A stretch of DNA of 64,000 bases, taken from positions 2,268,418 through 2,332,417 of the forward strand of contig SSNP01000010.1 in assembly GCA_006937955.1 (NCBI GenBank), given 5' to 3'. Below, one piece after another: positions 47,227 to 59,099 of the stretch. The number at the start of each line of letters is the position of its first letter. Positions within the stretch are counted from its first letter, which is position 1. The position numbers and the translations under genes are program-made. The notes below the pieces were generated by a model, which was not told the DNA's origin, searched no databases, and saw only the letters and a list, made by a program, of their open reading frames with translations. The stretch comes from Pachypanchax playfairii (Eukaryota; Chordata; Actinopteri; Cyprinodontiformes; Aplocheilidae).

Positions 47227-50200
47227 TTATTCTGCCTTCTTGGTCACGTGTCCCATCTTGGTTCGGATGTTACGTAATAGGAGGAATCCAACAGTGGTGA
47301 CCAAACAGGTGATTTCTGCTACCCAGAAGGCCGTTTCCCAGCCGTGGTGCTTGGCCACCGTGCTGAATGGTAATCCAGAGAGGAAGCCACCAACTAGGAC
47401 AGAAAAAATAAGACATGCATCACATCCTGAGCATCTTTTATGTTACTAGATTGAATTTAGGGACAACTAAATTAACATACCATTTGCCATCAGGGCAACA
47501 ATGGCGTGCGATGTTCCACAGTAGTTGGACGGAGCGCTTTCATTGGCAATCACTCCGAACAACGCTATTGGTCCGTAGGAGGAGAAGCCAAAAGCTGCAC
47601 CGAGACTGAGAATCCAAACCTGAACTTACCAAAGAAACACATCACATATCAACCACTACAAGCGTAAACCTCTCAGACGCAGGCTCCTTCTCATCAGTGT
47701 TACCTTGGAGCTGTCAGCACCCACTGTGACCCTGAACAGGTACATGGACACAAACATTCCAGCCATCATGAAGATCAGGATGAAATGACGAGGATTTCCA
47801 TAAAGTCTCGTCCCTTGCTAAAGAAAATAAGGACACAATGAGACGTATCTTATCAAACACAAGATTCATAATCACTACTGATTGGAATCAGAAAGTTTAT
47901 TATTGTATGTTATCGCGATGCGATTGTAGGCGTCACTTTAATTATGTATCTGAAATAAACACAAATGCAAAAGATGTTCACAAAGACTAAAGAGAAGAAC
48001 AGGTAAATATAAGCAGTATTTATCTTTGGAGGTGCAGTGGAAGGGATTTATTTAGATTTTAAATATTAAAAATAAAACCCAGTGTTTCAGGTTTCATTTA
48101 TGAAGTAAAGTGGATGTGTTTCTTTGTAATGTTAGTAAATATCTCTAGACCTTTTTTAATGAAAACAAATAAACAATTCAAGATGACCAACTGACCTTAG
48201 AAAACACTAAAATGTCTTTTAACTCCATCAGGTTTACAGATAAGGATTTGATGTGGTCATAGTGGAGAGTCTATGGAGGTTTTTTTGTGTTTTTATTAAA
48301 TGCAAAAAAATAAGTGATGTGAGAAAGGAAAAGAAAAGTGAAAGCAAAATAACTATATTTGAGAGAAAAATTATTCACAGTGATAGTAAAAAATAATAAT
48401 ATTTGAGACTAAAAAAAGTTTTTAGATAAATAATTTTGCCATATAATATATAAAATTATTATTATTTTTTTAAAATATCTCCAAAGGGGGGGAGAACTCT
48501 CAAAAACCCTGTCTTTGCACTCTAATATTGTTTTTTTGCTATCAAAGTAAAAATATTTTCTCTCTGAGAAAAATTATTCTCTCTCAAAACTTTTTTCTTC
48601 TCTCTCTCAAAACATAAGTTTTTGCTCTCGCCTCAGGATTTTGCTCTCAATGTGAAAGTTGTGTCATGGGCGGGCCATCCTCCTATTGGCCATTCTCAGC
48701 CGGACTGACAGCTGGATGGTAGCGGTTCTCCCCTCCTGCTCTGGAGCTCCAGGGACCGCCCTGGCAGGATTTTTACCCCGTTTGGGCTGCTATCTCCTGG
48801 GCATGGAGGTGGATGTTCTCCCCAGGAGGGAGCATATTGCATTTAATAAAAACACAAAAAAACCTCCATAAAAGTCCTCCACATGACCTGAGTAACAGTA
48901 GATCACGCATCGACTAAAGTCTCACGTGTGTTTCAGGATTGATTTAGTTTCTTCTAGTTGTTTATAAATGTCTTAATGGTTTTATCTGACCTGCTTTTCA
49001 AATGAGCCTTCGCAGACCTCGAGGTCCTCTAGTACCGGTCTTTTAATTACTCTGAGAATCTGGACTAAAACCTACAGCGAGGCCTCGTTCCTTTATTATG
49101 GTCCTCGTCTGTGGAACAGAGAACCTCAGGCCTGCAAAGACTGTTGATGTTTTAAAAAGAGGCTCAAGACCTTTTTAAATGATCGTTATTTTAATACACT
49201 GTCTTTATTTTATATGTTTTCCTTTAGGTTTTATTCTTGTTTTATTTCTTACAATATTGTTATTTGCACCTTTAGACATATTTTCACGGCTTTTATCTGT
49301 TTTTATTGTTGCTTTGCCAAGGAGGTAATGTTTTCATCAGAGTCGTTCTGTCTGCAGAATAACTCAAAAACTAATAGATGGATTTTGATGAAATTTTCAG
49401 GAAAAGTCAGAAATGACCCAATGAAGAATCAGTTATATTTTGGGGGTGATCCGGATTACCGTCTGGATCCAGGAATTTTTTTAAGGATCTGGACACTTTC
49501 TACAATATGTCCACTTGGCGGAGGTCTGCGCTCTCTGAGTGTTTTTCTAGTTGTTCTTTGTTTTAGCTTTTTAACTCTTTTTACTCCAGTGTTTCCTCGT
49601 GAGGATCCTCCATATGGAGGCTCATTCTGCACAGTTGTTACTGCAGCAGACATCCATGTCTGTGTGGTCGGGGGTCCTGTGGCTCTGCTGTGGACACTGT
49701 CCTGTCCTGATCTGGGTGGCACCTGCTGGCGTCATGGGTGGGCGGGGCCTCTGATATGGACGGATCCCCGGGACATTGTTTCCTCAGAGCAGCATTGAGC
49801 CAAACGATCATTAACTTATATCTTTTATTTATGTATTTATTTATTTAATCCTAAAACTTAATCTCAGTATCAAATGAACCGGTTGATTTTTGTGTGTATA
49901 AGTGGGAGGGGTGTGTGTGACTGTGTTGATGTCAGTTGTGTGTTACTGTTTGTGTGCGATCACTGTTTTTAATTGTTTTTATCATGTAAAGCACTTTCTT
50001 GTTTGATGCCTGAAGAATGATTTATCAATAAAGTTTTGATTTGGCTCATTTGATTAAACTTTTGTCATCGGAATAAAAACCAGATGATGTTTTTCACTTT
50101 TGTACAGAAATACGTACGTTCCTAACAGGTTTCAAACTTTCAGCCGTCTGGCTGTGAGAAGAAAAAAACAAGCAAGCAGACTTACTTTAGCCACCGCCTT

Positions 50201-51840
50201 GTCAGAGAGGTAACCCGCGGCGAGGCTGCCCAGCAGGCCGCCGACCTCCAGGGCGCTCATGTAGGAGCTACCTGTGAAGAAAACAGATACTGTAAGCTCC
50301 TCCCACTACAAACCCTGGAGCTGTGCGTCTCCTTCATCTGTCTTCAGTACCCATCAAGGTGGACTGGCCCTTGTCTTGGATGAGAAACAGCTGGCCCCAG
50401 TCGGTGCACGCCGTCTTTACCCCGAACACCACCAGGTAGGATACAGACAACAGCCACAGGTAGGGGGACAGCAAGAACTCAGACAGGGTGCTTTCATCAC
50501 TGGATGTCCCTGATCAGAGAACAAACAGATCACACCGGTCACATTCATTCTGAACAACACTTGTTCACCACACACACAGTCTCCACTATAAACAGGCTGC
50601 ATGTGAGGGGCACACAGGGAGCAGAGTCCACTCAGTTGTTGACCTTTAGTCCGGCACAGACACATCTCACACAAACAGAGGTGAGTTGGTATTTGTGTTG
50701 AAACCAAAACTCTGATAAGAACGGCAGCTACAAACAGCCTCACCTCCTTTGCTTTTCTTAGCTGCTGCCTCTATATTGGGCAGTCCCACGTCTTTCGGCT
50801 CGTTCTTGATCACCAGCAGGCAAACAAAGGAGACGGCCATGCAGATCATCCCGGACACGGACAGTATCGTCCTCCAGCTGTAACTCTGAGCCAGAACCGT
50901 GGCGATGATGGGGCCCAGGCTGCCGGCCAGATTCATGCTGCAGGAGAGGACGGCCCACCACGTCCCGAACTGAGAGGGCTCGAACCACTGAGAGCAGAGG
51001 TGAGTCATGGCAGAACTGACAGGAAGTGTGAATGGAGTCAGCACAGATAGAAGATTTGGTGATAAATCAGAGACAAATTTTCTACTTTTCTTCAACAACA
51101 TCTATTTCATATTTTATGTGTGTTTCCTTAGTAACTACTGTTTGAGAAGACATTCTGTATGAAATATTTTGCCATCGGTGAGACAAAGAATGTTAATCCT
51201 CATGTGCTGACACTGATTTAGTGGTCATGTACCTTTCGCAGCACCCTGCCACAAGGAGGCCATCCCAAACCTTGTCCCAGGCCGTTTATAAACCACAGCA
51301 CAGAGAAGACGGTGACAGTCGAGGACCAAGAGAAGACCACATTGATGCCTCCCACCAGGAACAGGCCAATGGAGAAGAGCCAACGTGCGCTGATCTGGTC
51401 TGAAAGCACGCCACTGATAAACTTACTGATGGCGTAGGCCAGAGACTGACTGCTGGTGATCATGCCTGGATCCAGGAAGGGAAAGGACAAAGCACATGAA
51501 ACATATTTCTAATATTCAGTTCTGTAAGAACATCTATAATGTATTTATACACAATATATTTGGTAAAAAGTCAATAAGAAGAATTTTAGATACCATGTTT
51601 CAATTCAATAGATAAATGCATCCAAACTGAATTGAAAATGACTGATTTTATTAATAAAAAAATAATCATTTTAAGTTGAAGAGTTTTCATACCCAGATCA
51701 TCCTTATCCAGCTCAATTTCCTCCATGAGAGAAGGCATCACAAAGGAGAAAGTCTTCCTGTTGAAGTAATACAGTGTATAGCCAACAAACATGGCCAGAA
51801 ATATGGAGCCTCTGTAGTATCCATAACCTGCTGTCGCCAT
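47227..51840 (-). CDS. slc37a4: Glucose-6-phosphate exchanger SLC37A4 (G6PT), 429 aa
   Basis: Endoplasmic-reticulum phosphate-linked antiporter that brings glucose-6-phosphate into the ER for glucose-6-phosphatase. Coding exons on the minus strand: 51,693-51,840; 51,233-51,465; 50,744-50,987; 50,351-50,509; 50,186-50,271; 47,704-47,817; 47,481-47,619; 47,227-47,393. Their sum is 1290 bp, 429 aa, equal to human. Start MATAGYGYYRGSIF; NRKTFSFVMPS includes Arg28, essential in human G6PT; PSQFGTWWAVLSCSMNLAGS, TDWGQLFLIQ, FGFSSYGPIALFGVIANESA and CGTSHAIVALMAN follow as major-facilitator helices; the C-terminus is KKAE, a dilysine ER-retrieval signal. The 22-residue alternative exon known in human was not identified. 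Intron 5 (2.37 kb) holds LINE and other repeats. It faces trappc4 tail-to-tail. An untranslated exon may end at a donor at 52,151-52,156. Confidence 0.98.
48955..49200 (+). pseudogene. LINE ORF2 C-terminal fragment
   Basis: The plus strand reads TKTYSEASFLYYGPRLWN then FKKRLKTFLND with a stop between, matching the pattern seen at the end of several fish LINE polyproteins (R-LKTYG...APRLWN...FKSRLKTHLF). Decayed; inside slc37a4 intron 5. Confidence 0.55.
49312..49555. repeat. Dispersed repeat ending GGCGGAGGTCTGCGCTCT
   Basis: Runs from GCCAAGGAGGTAATGTTTTC through TGATCCGGATTACCGTCTGG to CTTGGCGGAGGTCTGCGC and CTGAGTG. This head and tail is widespread in fish and amphibian genomes. Family name not assigned. 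Lies in slc37a4 intron 5. Confidence 0.65.
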
Positions 51841-53190
51841 GATTCCAGTTTCACTTCTTGCAAAAATGGAATAAACACTTAAGAGTTTCCAGAGAGTGGC
51901 GTGAGCTCCAGCCCTGCGCTGCCTGTGAACTTTGCTTCAGGATCTGCAGTGCAGCTGTTTGCAATCTGCTTGAGAAGTTAATGGTCAACTTCTCCACGCA
52001 GATGCTGACTGAGTCTGAGACAAGACACACGTCTGGGACCCTGCTGTGTAACAGTAACAAGGCTGTCCTCGTCTTCTGATGCTGTTTGTCCATGTGAGGA
52101 TGTTTTTAAGTCCACAGGCTGATGTGATTAATAATTTACCAGAGTCCAAAACTTACTCCACAGCGGGAGGAGGTGGTGGGGTTGTCTGTAAACTGATGAT
52201 CCTCATGACAAGACAGATGAAACTAACACAGCACATGAAACAAAGATAGTGTTACCTGTAAAATACTTACAAGTGAATGCTAATTAAATTAAGATAAATA
52301 CGAGACAATTAATTAGTGACCTACAGAACAGCAGAATAACTTCATGTTGGTCCAACTTTCTGCACAGAAGCTCGAACCTCGCAATGAGAAACTTTGTACC
52401 AGTCTGCAATGAAGCAGGTGTGAATCCACAGTGGATTTCCGCGTCATGTGGGTCAACAGGCCCCGCCCACCTCCCGCCGTAATCAAGAATAAACAATGAA
52501 GACATTCAGATATTTAACCAAAATAAGACATCAATTCATGAAAAGGGTTTTATCTGTAATTTTCCGTCATGGTGTATAACAGGGTCTTCACCTGTTTCAG
52601 TACGAGTCATCATGGCTTTTCTATTTCCGGATAGTGAACGTTCGGTGCTTTGAATGGCCGGTAGGGGGCGACATCACCCATTACAAACCAATGGTACATA
52701 CAATCAGCTGTGAGGGATATAAGCATACTGTGTGAATCTTATTGGATAAGATTACTATCAAAAACACATTAATTAATCATCCACAGTAAACTCTTCTTTC
52801 TGCTATATCATATGCAAACATGTAGATATTCTGTTCTGTATGAAAACACAAATTAACAAGTTACAGCTTAATAAATTACAATGTCCAAACCTGCAGTTTC
52901 TCCTTCATAAACACAACAAGCAGCTTGAGGCTGTGAATATAAATCTATCCTTTGAGAATATGAACTGAAAACTGTGACGGGTCACAGGCTGATTAATGGA
53001 GCTCAGATACATCCACTAGTTTTTTAACTTATCAAGAAGACTGACCAGTAAACACTGAAACAAAATCAGCTCATGTTTAACATTTTGTTTACTTCCTACA
53101 GCAATCATTAATATGTTGTTTGTTGTTTGAGTGCCCTAGTCTAATTAAGCTGAAAAGACTCATTCCCAACTAGTGTGATTGATGCTGTTT
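51841..53190. other. slc37a4 upstream region
   Basis: Holds the slc37a4 leader, a plausible minus-strand donor (GTAAGT, 52,151-52,156) for an untranslated exon, and a GC-box-like GGCCCCGCCCACC at 52,459-52,471. The rest is AT-rich with no gene that I can support. Confidence 0.45.
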
Positions 53191-53194
53191 TAAA

Positions 53195-53310
53195 AAGGGA
53201 CAGAACACACTGGACTTCCTGAGGAAGCTCAGGTCCTTTAATGTTTGCAGCAAGATGTTAAAGATCTTTTATAAATCTGTTGTGGAGAGAGTCTGATCAC
53301 ATCTGTGGTT
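53195..53310 (+). pseudogene. LINE reverse-transcriptase fragment (L2/CR1-like)
   Basis: Reads DFLRKLRSFNVCSKMLKIFY then KSVVE, the LRKLRSFxVC...ML..FY.SVV block from the end of the reverse-transcriptase domain of L2/CR1-type LINEs. Isolated fragment. Confidence 0.65.
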
Positions 53311-53814
53311 AGATGAGAGAATGATGTGGAGAACTCATAATGACAAGATTTATGTGCAGAAAGATGTATATGTGCTCAAATGTTTAGGAGGATCAGAACG
53401 GGGTTCCTGGTTAGCGTGGACACTTTACTGATGCTATACACAGCTGGATTAAGATCTGTAACTGATTATGAGTGTATGGTATATACTGTAGATCAGCTGC
53501 CCCTTTTGGTGATAAAGACACTAGATGCAATTCAAGTAGAAGGTCCAAGAGTGCACAGTGGTGCATTTTATACTACACCTATAGAATAGAATTGAGTGAA
53601 GTGGTGTAAACAATAAGACAACTTAAACCTTCAATAAAGTATTAATGGAAATAAAAGGCCACAATGAGAGTAATCAACTAGAAAAGTTCCTGAAGAAACT
53701 TTGAGAGGGATTGCCACTCTGTGCGGGTACTCTGAACCCCTCAGCCAATCAGAAAGCTGCATTCATCCTGCAGCTGAGAGATACTGAAGTTGTGATGACG
53801 CGGCTAAAAGATTC

Positions 53815-56060
53815 AAACTAATATGGGAGTGTAATCGGGAAACATAATGATTTCATATGTAATCCCATTGGGTAACAATAGGGATGTGGTTTTTAATGGA
53901 TTTTGTTGCTTTGGTAACCCAAAATTTAGCAAACACATGATGGTTCAGTTCTCCTGGTCAACCTGATCACATTGATGTATGACATGTCCAACCACATCCC
54001 ATAGTGTCTTCCCTGAGCTGTGTTGATGGTGAACGGCATTGCCATGGCAATATGGTAACAGATACAGATACGTATGTAAACGTGGCTTCAATATGTTATA
54101 GTCCAATGTCTACTGAGCACATGTTGGAATGACCTCTGTAGGTCAAAGCATGTCCGCACAGTAAGCGATCAAAAAGTGTAAATTTGACTCAATGCTGTTG
54201 CCATGGTAACCCAAAAATTAATGATCACATGATGGGTCACTTCTAATGATCATATCAATTGCTTTGATATGTGACATGAGGTCACAAATTCTACTGTGTG
54301 CCCTATAGGTTTACAGGGTGTGTTTAATGGCGATTGGCGTTGCCATGGTAACGCACATGTGAAAGTTGTTCATGTATGTTATAGACCAACGTCTACTGAT
54401 CAGCAATAAGGGGGAACAATGTCTGTAGGTCAAAGTGTGTTTGAAAATAATCTCTCAAAAAGCGTCCATTTTAAGTATAATACAGGCCAGTTCAACATAG
54501 GATTTGAATAGGGGGTGGGGTTTTTGTTGTATTTTGTTGCCATGGTAACCCAAAATGCTTCAAAACTATGACAAAGCATCTCTATTTGGCACCCCGGTTA
54601 GTTTGATGTGTCATATGTGGGGTTATGTCTGACAGATGGTGCTGTAGGGCATTGTGGTGGTGTTTTTGGCGAGCTGCGTTTTCATGGTAGCCCCAAATTT
54701 AATCAAAACCCCATAGTTCACTTCTGCTTCACAAACCGATCGATTTAATGTATCACACGTCATCACAGGTGGTACTGTCTGTCCTGTGTGTAAAACTGGT
54801 GGTCCTCATGGCGTGCGGCATCACCACGGCCACGCAGTCTGAGTTTTGTACGAGATTGTTAATACTAAAGTAGACCCATCCCTGTTGACCAGAAATTAGG
54901 TGGAACAGTGTCCGTAGGTGAAAGTATGTTGTCGCAATAGGCTCTCAAAAAAAGGTCACGTTTTTGGCGTTTTACATTCATTTTTAATGAGAGGCGGGGT
55001 TTTATTGTGAATACCATTGCCATGGAAACCCAAAACGCCACAAAACCAAGATTACATATGATATGTCACGGTCTCGCAAGGAGAGATTCTGACCCAATTG
55101 CAGACTCATACATGGACACAAGCTCAGGTGAAAAAAGTGAAAAGTTTATTTACAAAGTGAAGGTGAAATGTACAACGGGGATGGTTCTCAGGAAGCTCCA
55201 GGACTAGGGAGGAGATAAACAGTTAATTTTGGAGACACAAGAGCAGGCTGAGGAAATGTGCACAGAGGGGAAACACTAACAGGAGAGCTGAGGATGAACA
55301 TGAGGGGAAGGCAGGTCCAGTGGTGTGTCTGTGCAGGGAGATGGAGTCCTGGAGGTGTGTGTCAGGTGAGCGGGCTGGAGGGAAGGCAGGCTGATGGCGG
55401 AAATTAGGCTTGGAAAGTCCAGGGAGAGTCACAGGGAGGAACACAGGAGGCTACGAAGAGTGCAGGTTGGCTCAGGTGAGCACAGAGATAACTCCACCGG
55501 AGACACAGAAATAATCCAGGGGGGCCACAGAGAGACTCAGGAACACAGGGACTCAGGAGGAGGTTTCTCGGGAGGACAGAGGAGCTAGAGCTCTGGGTGT
55601 AATCCTGGACAGAAAACAGGTTACTCAGAACAATACAATGTAAACTCGGAAAATGTAACATTTAACTCATCACTAGGAAACTCGGAAGTGGTTTGTGGTA
55701 TGTTACCAGTTTGGTCAACAACCAGGCGTCGACTGACAGTCTGCCTGCAGCTTAAATACAGCTCTCACTCCTCATCAGTCCTGATCTCCGCCAGCTGTGA
55801 TCAATCAGCCGGCTCTGACTCTCCAACGAAGATGGTGCTCTGAGAAGAGAACTCACCCAACACAGAAAAAACCACCTTAACACAGACACAGAGCACTGGA
55901 CATGACAGATATATGATGCGCGTCATAACGTTTTACAGTTTGGGCTGGGGGGCGTTTCGGGGGCGATTCGGGGGTGCTTTTTGGCGTGCTGTGTCGCCAT
56001 GGTAACTCGGATCTGAAATAAAAGCAATTCCACACTTCCCATGAACGAGACGGTCAATTT
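53815..56060. repeat. Degenerate long-period repeat rich in RFX X-box-like palindromes
   Basis: Diverged units of about 290-480 bp share, in order, a GTTGCCATGGTAACCCAAAA block, a TGATGTATGACATG-like block, a second GCCATGGTAAC block, TATAGACCAACGTCTACTGA, and GTCTGTAGGTCAAAG with CTCTCAAAAAGCG. X-box-like 14-mers occur at 53,905, 54,038, 54,197, 54,339, 54,536, 54,678, 55,016 and 55,993. Three are the perfect GTTGCCATGGTAAC. An 844-bp insertion interrupts it. No coding sequence. Confidence 0.75.
55064..55907. mobile_element. 844-bp insertion with TGTCA...TGACA ends
   Basis: Starts TGTCACGGTCTCGC and ends GGACATGACA, with GATA directly on both sides (55,060-55,063 and 55,908-55,911). It interrupts the X-box repeat. 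TG...CA ends with a 4-bp duplication suggest a solo LTR; a short DNA transposon is the alternative. ORFs on both strands are chance. Confidence 0.5.
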
Positions 56061-57525
56061 AATGTATGAACCGCCTGGATCCGTCGCTCCGTTCGTGCCG
56101 CATTAATTTTGCCGGATAATAATAAATATAGTAAATAATAAATCTAGAGACCCGTTTAGAGGTGTAGAGTAATAGGTTTGAATGGATTGCATTTGCATTG
56201 GAATCAATTAGTTATGGAAATCCCTAATCAACAATCCAGGACCAGGATTCAGGGGCGGACTGGGGCAAAAAAACAGTCTGGGAGTCAGTGACAGACCAGC
56301 CCACTAAATGCGCAGTACGAGGTGCTACCCTGCTGCCAGCACAAGTTTTGGCATAAACAGCAAATGGAAATGTAATCCTTTTTTGTTTTAGATTTTTTTG
56401 TTGACTTACCTACAAAAGGTTTTAGAAAAACGTCTGGATTTTCTTCCATTCTACAGAGAAAACAGCTTCTTTTTACAACTTGAAATGTGTCAGAGGTAGA
56501 TGATACAAAATACAATAGAAAAACAAAAAAGTCAAAAATCAGATACCGCCGCATAAATCACTTTACAGACTTGTATGTTCAGGGTCTGAGGTTGTTTATA
56601 CAGCTGTTTCTGTAGTGAAGACAACAGCTATGTTAATTAGAGGTGATCTTTCAATACTGTCATTTATAAACTTTTTATCACGATGCAAAATGTAATGATT
56701 TAATTGTGGTTTTCTGTCCAGTTTTTAAATCAACCAAGAACCTTCAATTATTGAGTTCTGATACAAAGGTTCAAGTGTACTATCGTAATATTTCCACTAG
56801 TGGGCGCTATTTACCATTAAATGCAGATAGACCTTTTAGTCCAAACCTAGCTCTTGGGTGTTCTGGGGCAGATTTAAACTTAACTCAACGTCAATTTAAA
56901 CTCTAACAATTAAAATATGTCTAAACAGCACAGTTAAATTACAGAAATTTTGATAAAACAGTGTATATAATAAGTCACCTTGCTTGTTTTTAGCTATAGC
57001 CAATCGAACTTTCTGTCTTTTTTAATAAAGATATTGAAACAAAAATAAACAAATTGATGGTATATTTACATATACTTGATTAAACAAGATGATTAATTGA
57101 TTTCATGTCATTATTAGATGGGTGTCTAAACGAATAAACATTTGTTTTGATAAAATTCTTCAATAAATAAAACAAAGGAACGCTCTTCAATGGGGACCTT
57201 CTTCATAAAAAGGTTTTGTTTTGGGAATTCATCCTTTGGTATCATTTTGATTGTTCTTTTGGGTTGATAGAATCGAACACGACCACGTTTAACCCCAGTG
57301 GTCCCCCCCCTCCCTTATAAGAAAGCTGGCGGAGTGAACTGGGTGTAGCTGCGTCTGTGTGCGCGCCTTGGCCAATGGAACCAGATGTTTCTGCATCACT
57401 TTGATTCAGTATATAATTTTAGCAACATTACGCAGGTGGAAGTAGGCTGTCCTGGTAACATGTTTTATACAAGAACTAAAAGACATGTCCTGGTCAAAAA
57501 TAACACATAGGGTTAAAAATTCAAT
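56061..57525. other. Gene-free stretch
   Basis: AT-rich with no supported gene. A GGGGCGGACTGGGGCAAAAA phrase at about 56,251 is common at the ends of fish DNA elements. (C)n runs lie near 57,305. Confidence 0.4.
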
Positions 57526-57529
57526 CAGG

Positions 57530-57803
57530 GTCACAGGGAGCTGGTGTCTATCTCCTGCAGTCTTTGGGCAAGAGGCCACACATAGACAAACAACCATTCA
57601 TATGAACACACACCTAGGGACAATTTAGAGTTGTCAATTAACCTCTTGCATGTTTTTGGACTGCGGAAACTGGAGGAAACTGGTGTCCCTGGAGAAAACC
57701 CATGCATTCACAGGGAGAACATGCAAACTCCATGCACAAAGGCCCCAGATTTGAACCGAGGACCTTCTTGCTGCAAGGCAACTGCACCACCGTGCAGCCC
57801 TAC
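57530..57803. repeat. Dispersed teleost repeat (GGGAGAACATGCAAACT type), copy 2
   Basis: Same family as 45,935-46,190: GACAATTTAGAGTTGTCAAT, GGACTGCGGAAACTGGAGGA, CAGGGAGAACATGCAAACTC, ending CACCACCGTGCAGCCCTACA. It ends about 20 bases past the stop codon of the 352-codon minus-strand ORF. Confidence 0.65.
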
Positions 57804-57825
57804 AGAAAATTTTTAATTTAAATTG

Positions 57826-58884
57826 TCATATTTCAACACAATAAAATGAGTTAGCCCTTTTACGCTCCTCAGATTCAGCGTTTATACTACATGATACGTT
57901 TACATCTTGAAATGGATTCCCTTTTGGTCTGTCCCTCAAGAATTTTCTGGCTGTTACCCTGACTAGGTTTACGACTGAATAAACTCTGACGAGAACGCTG
58001 CCACGTTTTGATCTATTTAATTTTTTAAATTTCTTTTGATGGTATTTCCTCATGGGTGATACTTTCATTAAAGCGACTCTTTGGTCAGGCCTCAACAACA
58101 ATTCATGAAGAAACGTACAGAAAACCCTCTTTAAACATCTTGAGTGTATGTGTGATTTAAACGAATAAACAATGAAATCTTCGAGTACATTCATCTGTCC
58201 ATCCAGGAAAAATTGTACAAATTCTGGACTTGCAAACCATTTACGTAGATCGTTGTAAATGAGCTGCTCAAGCCAGTGGAGCTTCCATAAATGAATATCC
58301 AAATTCTCCTCCTTCATTACTTCCCAGAGTTTTTGAAAAATACTTGCAGTAAATCTTATTTTAATGTCATTCTCTAATACAATGTTTGCTTCCCTGAAGA
58401 TCTTATAAACAAGTTTTAGACTGAGTAACTTAATAGCTTCTTTATACAATTTCCCGGTTGGTAATCGACGGAAATATACTGGTGTTACCCAATCTACCCA
58501 TAAAAACAATTGGTTTAGTCGCCTTATTCCTTCAAGGTGATCCTCTATAATGTAATTTATTACGTAAATGATGAACTTGCCTATTCTATTTAATATGTTT
58601 AATAAAATATTCCCTAACGTTCCTAGTAACAACTTAACAATATATTCACACATTATCAATATAATATGTGGTTGCACAGGGCTATCTTCTGTGCTTTCTT
58701 CTGAAGAGACCTCATAATCCAAGTCAAATGTCACCTGTTTCTTGGCATTTCTACCTGAATGTTGAATTGCCTTGTCCTCCTTAAATACAAATTCCTTATC
58801 CTTATCGGTTAAACGTATATTTCTTTGCAGTTGGTTTTCTGCAACTTTTTCTGACTTTTTCGTCTTTGAAAATAACTTTCCCAT
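57826..58884 (-). CDS. Unidentified single-exon ORF, 352 aa
   Basis: I do not recognise the family. The ORF begins MGKLFSKTKKSEK: Gly2 and Ser6 fit the N-myristoylation signal, and the following Lys cluster fits membrane binding. Residues about 5-55 are charged and polar, with an acidic stretch SSEESTEDS at about 60-68. Residues about 73-112 are hydrophobic (IILIMCEYIVKLLLGTLGNI and IGKFIIYVINYI), possibly one or two membrane helices. The remainder is helix-rich with aromatic and basic residues, a basic patch KYHQKKFKKLNRSKR near 280-295, and the C-terminus NSFYCVEI. No intron interrupts it, though TTCTGCAG sits five bases before the ATG and could be an acceptor from an upstream exon. A promoter-like motif cluster lies about 160-200 bp upstream. 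It may be a lineage-specific gene, or derived from a retrocopy or mobile element. Being open for 352 codons in AT-rich DNA argues for selection. Confidence 0.6.
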   Translation of the reverse strand: MGKLFSKTKKSEKVAENQLQRNIRLTDKDKEFVFKEDKAIQHSGRNAKKQVTFDLDYEVSSEESTEDSPVQPHIILIMCEYIVKLLLGTLGNILLNILNRIGKFIIYVINYIIEDHLEGIRRLNQLFLWVDWVTPVYFRRLPTGKLYKEAIKLLSLKLVYKIFREANIVLENDIKIRFTASIFQKLWEVMKEENLDIHLWKLHWLEQLIYNDLRKWFASPEFVQFFLDGQMNVLEDFIVYSFKSHIHSRCLKRVFCTFLHELLLRPDQRVALMKVSPMRKYHQKKFKKLNRSKRGSVLVRVYSVVNLVRVTARKFLRDRPKGNPFQDVNVSCSINAESEERKRANSFYCVEI

Positions 58885-59042
58885 TGTGCTGCAGAATATT
58901 CAAAGTCTTTACTTTGACTATATGATTTTCAAGTGTCTGATCTAGTCTGGAGTAAATCTTAGTGACAAATTAAAATGTATGATGCCCTAATAAAGCAAAA
59001 CATCAAAGGAAAATTGGGCCCTGTCACATTAAAGGAATGATA

Positions 59043-59088
59043 TGCGCATGCGCAAGGAGCACCGTCACGTGATATCGACTGACCAATC
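59043..59088 (-). promoter_or_regulatory. NRF1, E-box and CCAAT cluster upstream of the 352-aa ORF
   Basis: TGCGCATGCGCA (59,043-59,054) is a full NRF1 palindrome, CACGTG (59,066-59,071) an E-box for USF-type factors, and CCAAT (59,083-59,087) a CCAAT box, all within 46 bases and about 160 bp upstream of the ORF's ATG. This is the layout of a housekeeping-type vertebrate promoter. Direction is inferred from the nearest ORF. Confidence 0.5.
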
Positions 59089-59099
59089 ATAAACCTTTG

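Noticed and set aside
49214..49798. 194-codon plus ORF in slc37a4 intron 5
   Set aside because: It runs across two different dispersed repeats and into unrelated sequence, so it has no single origin.
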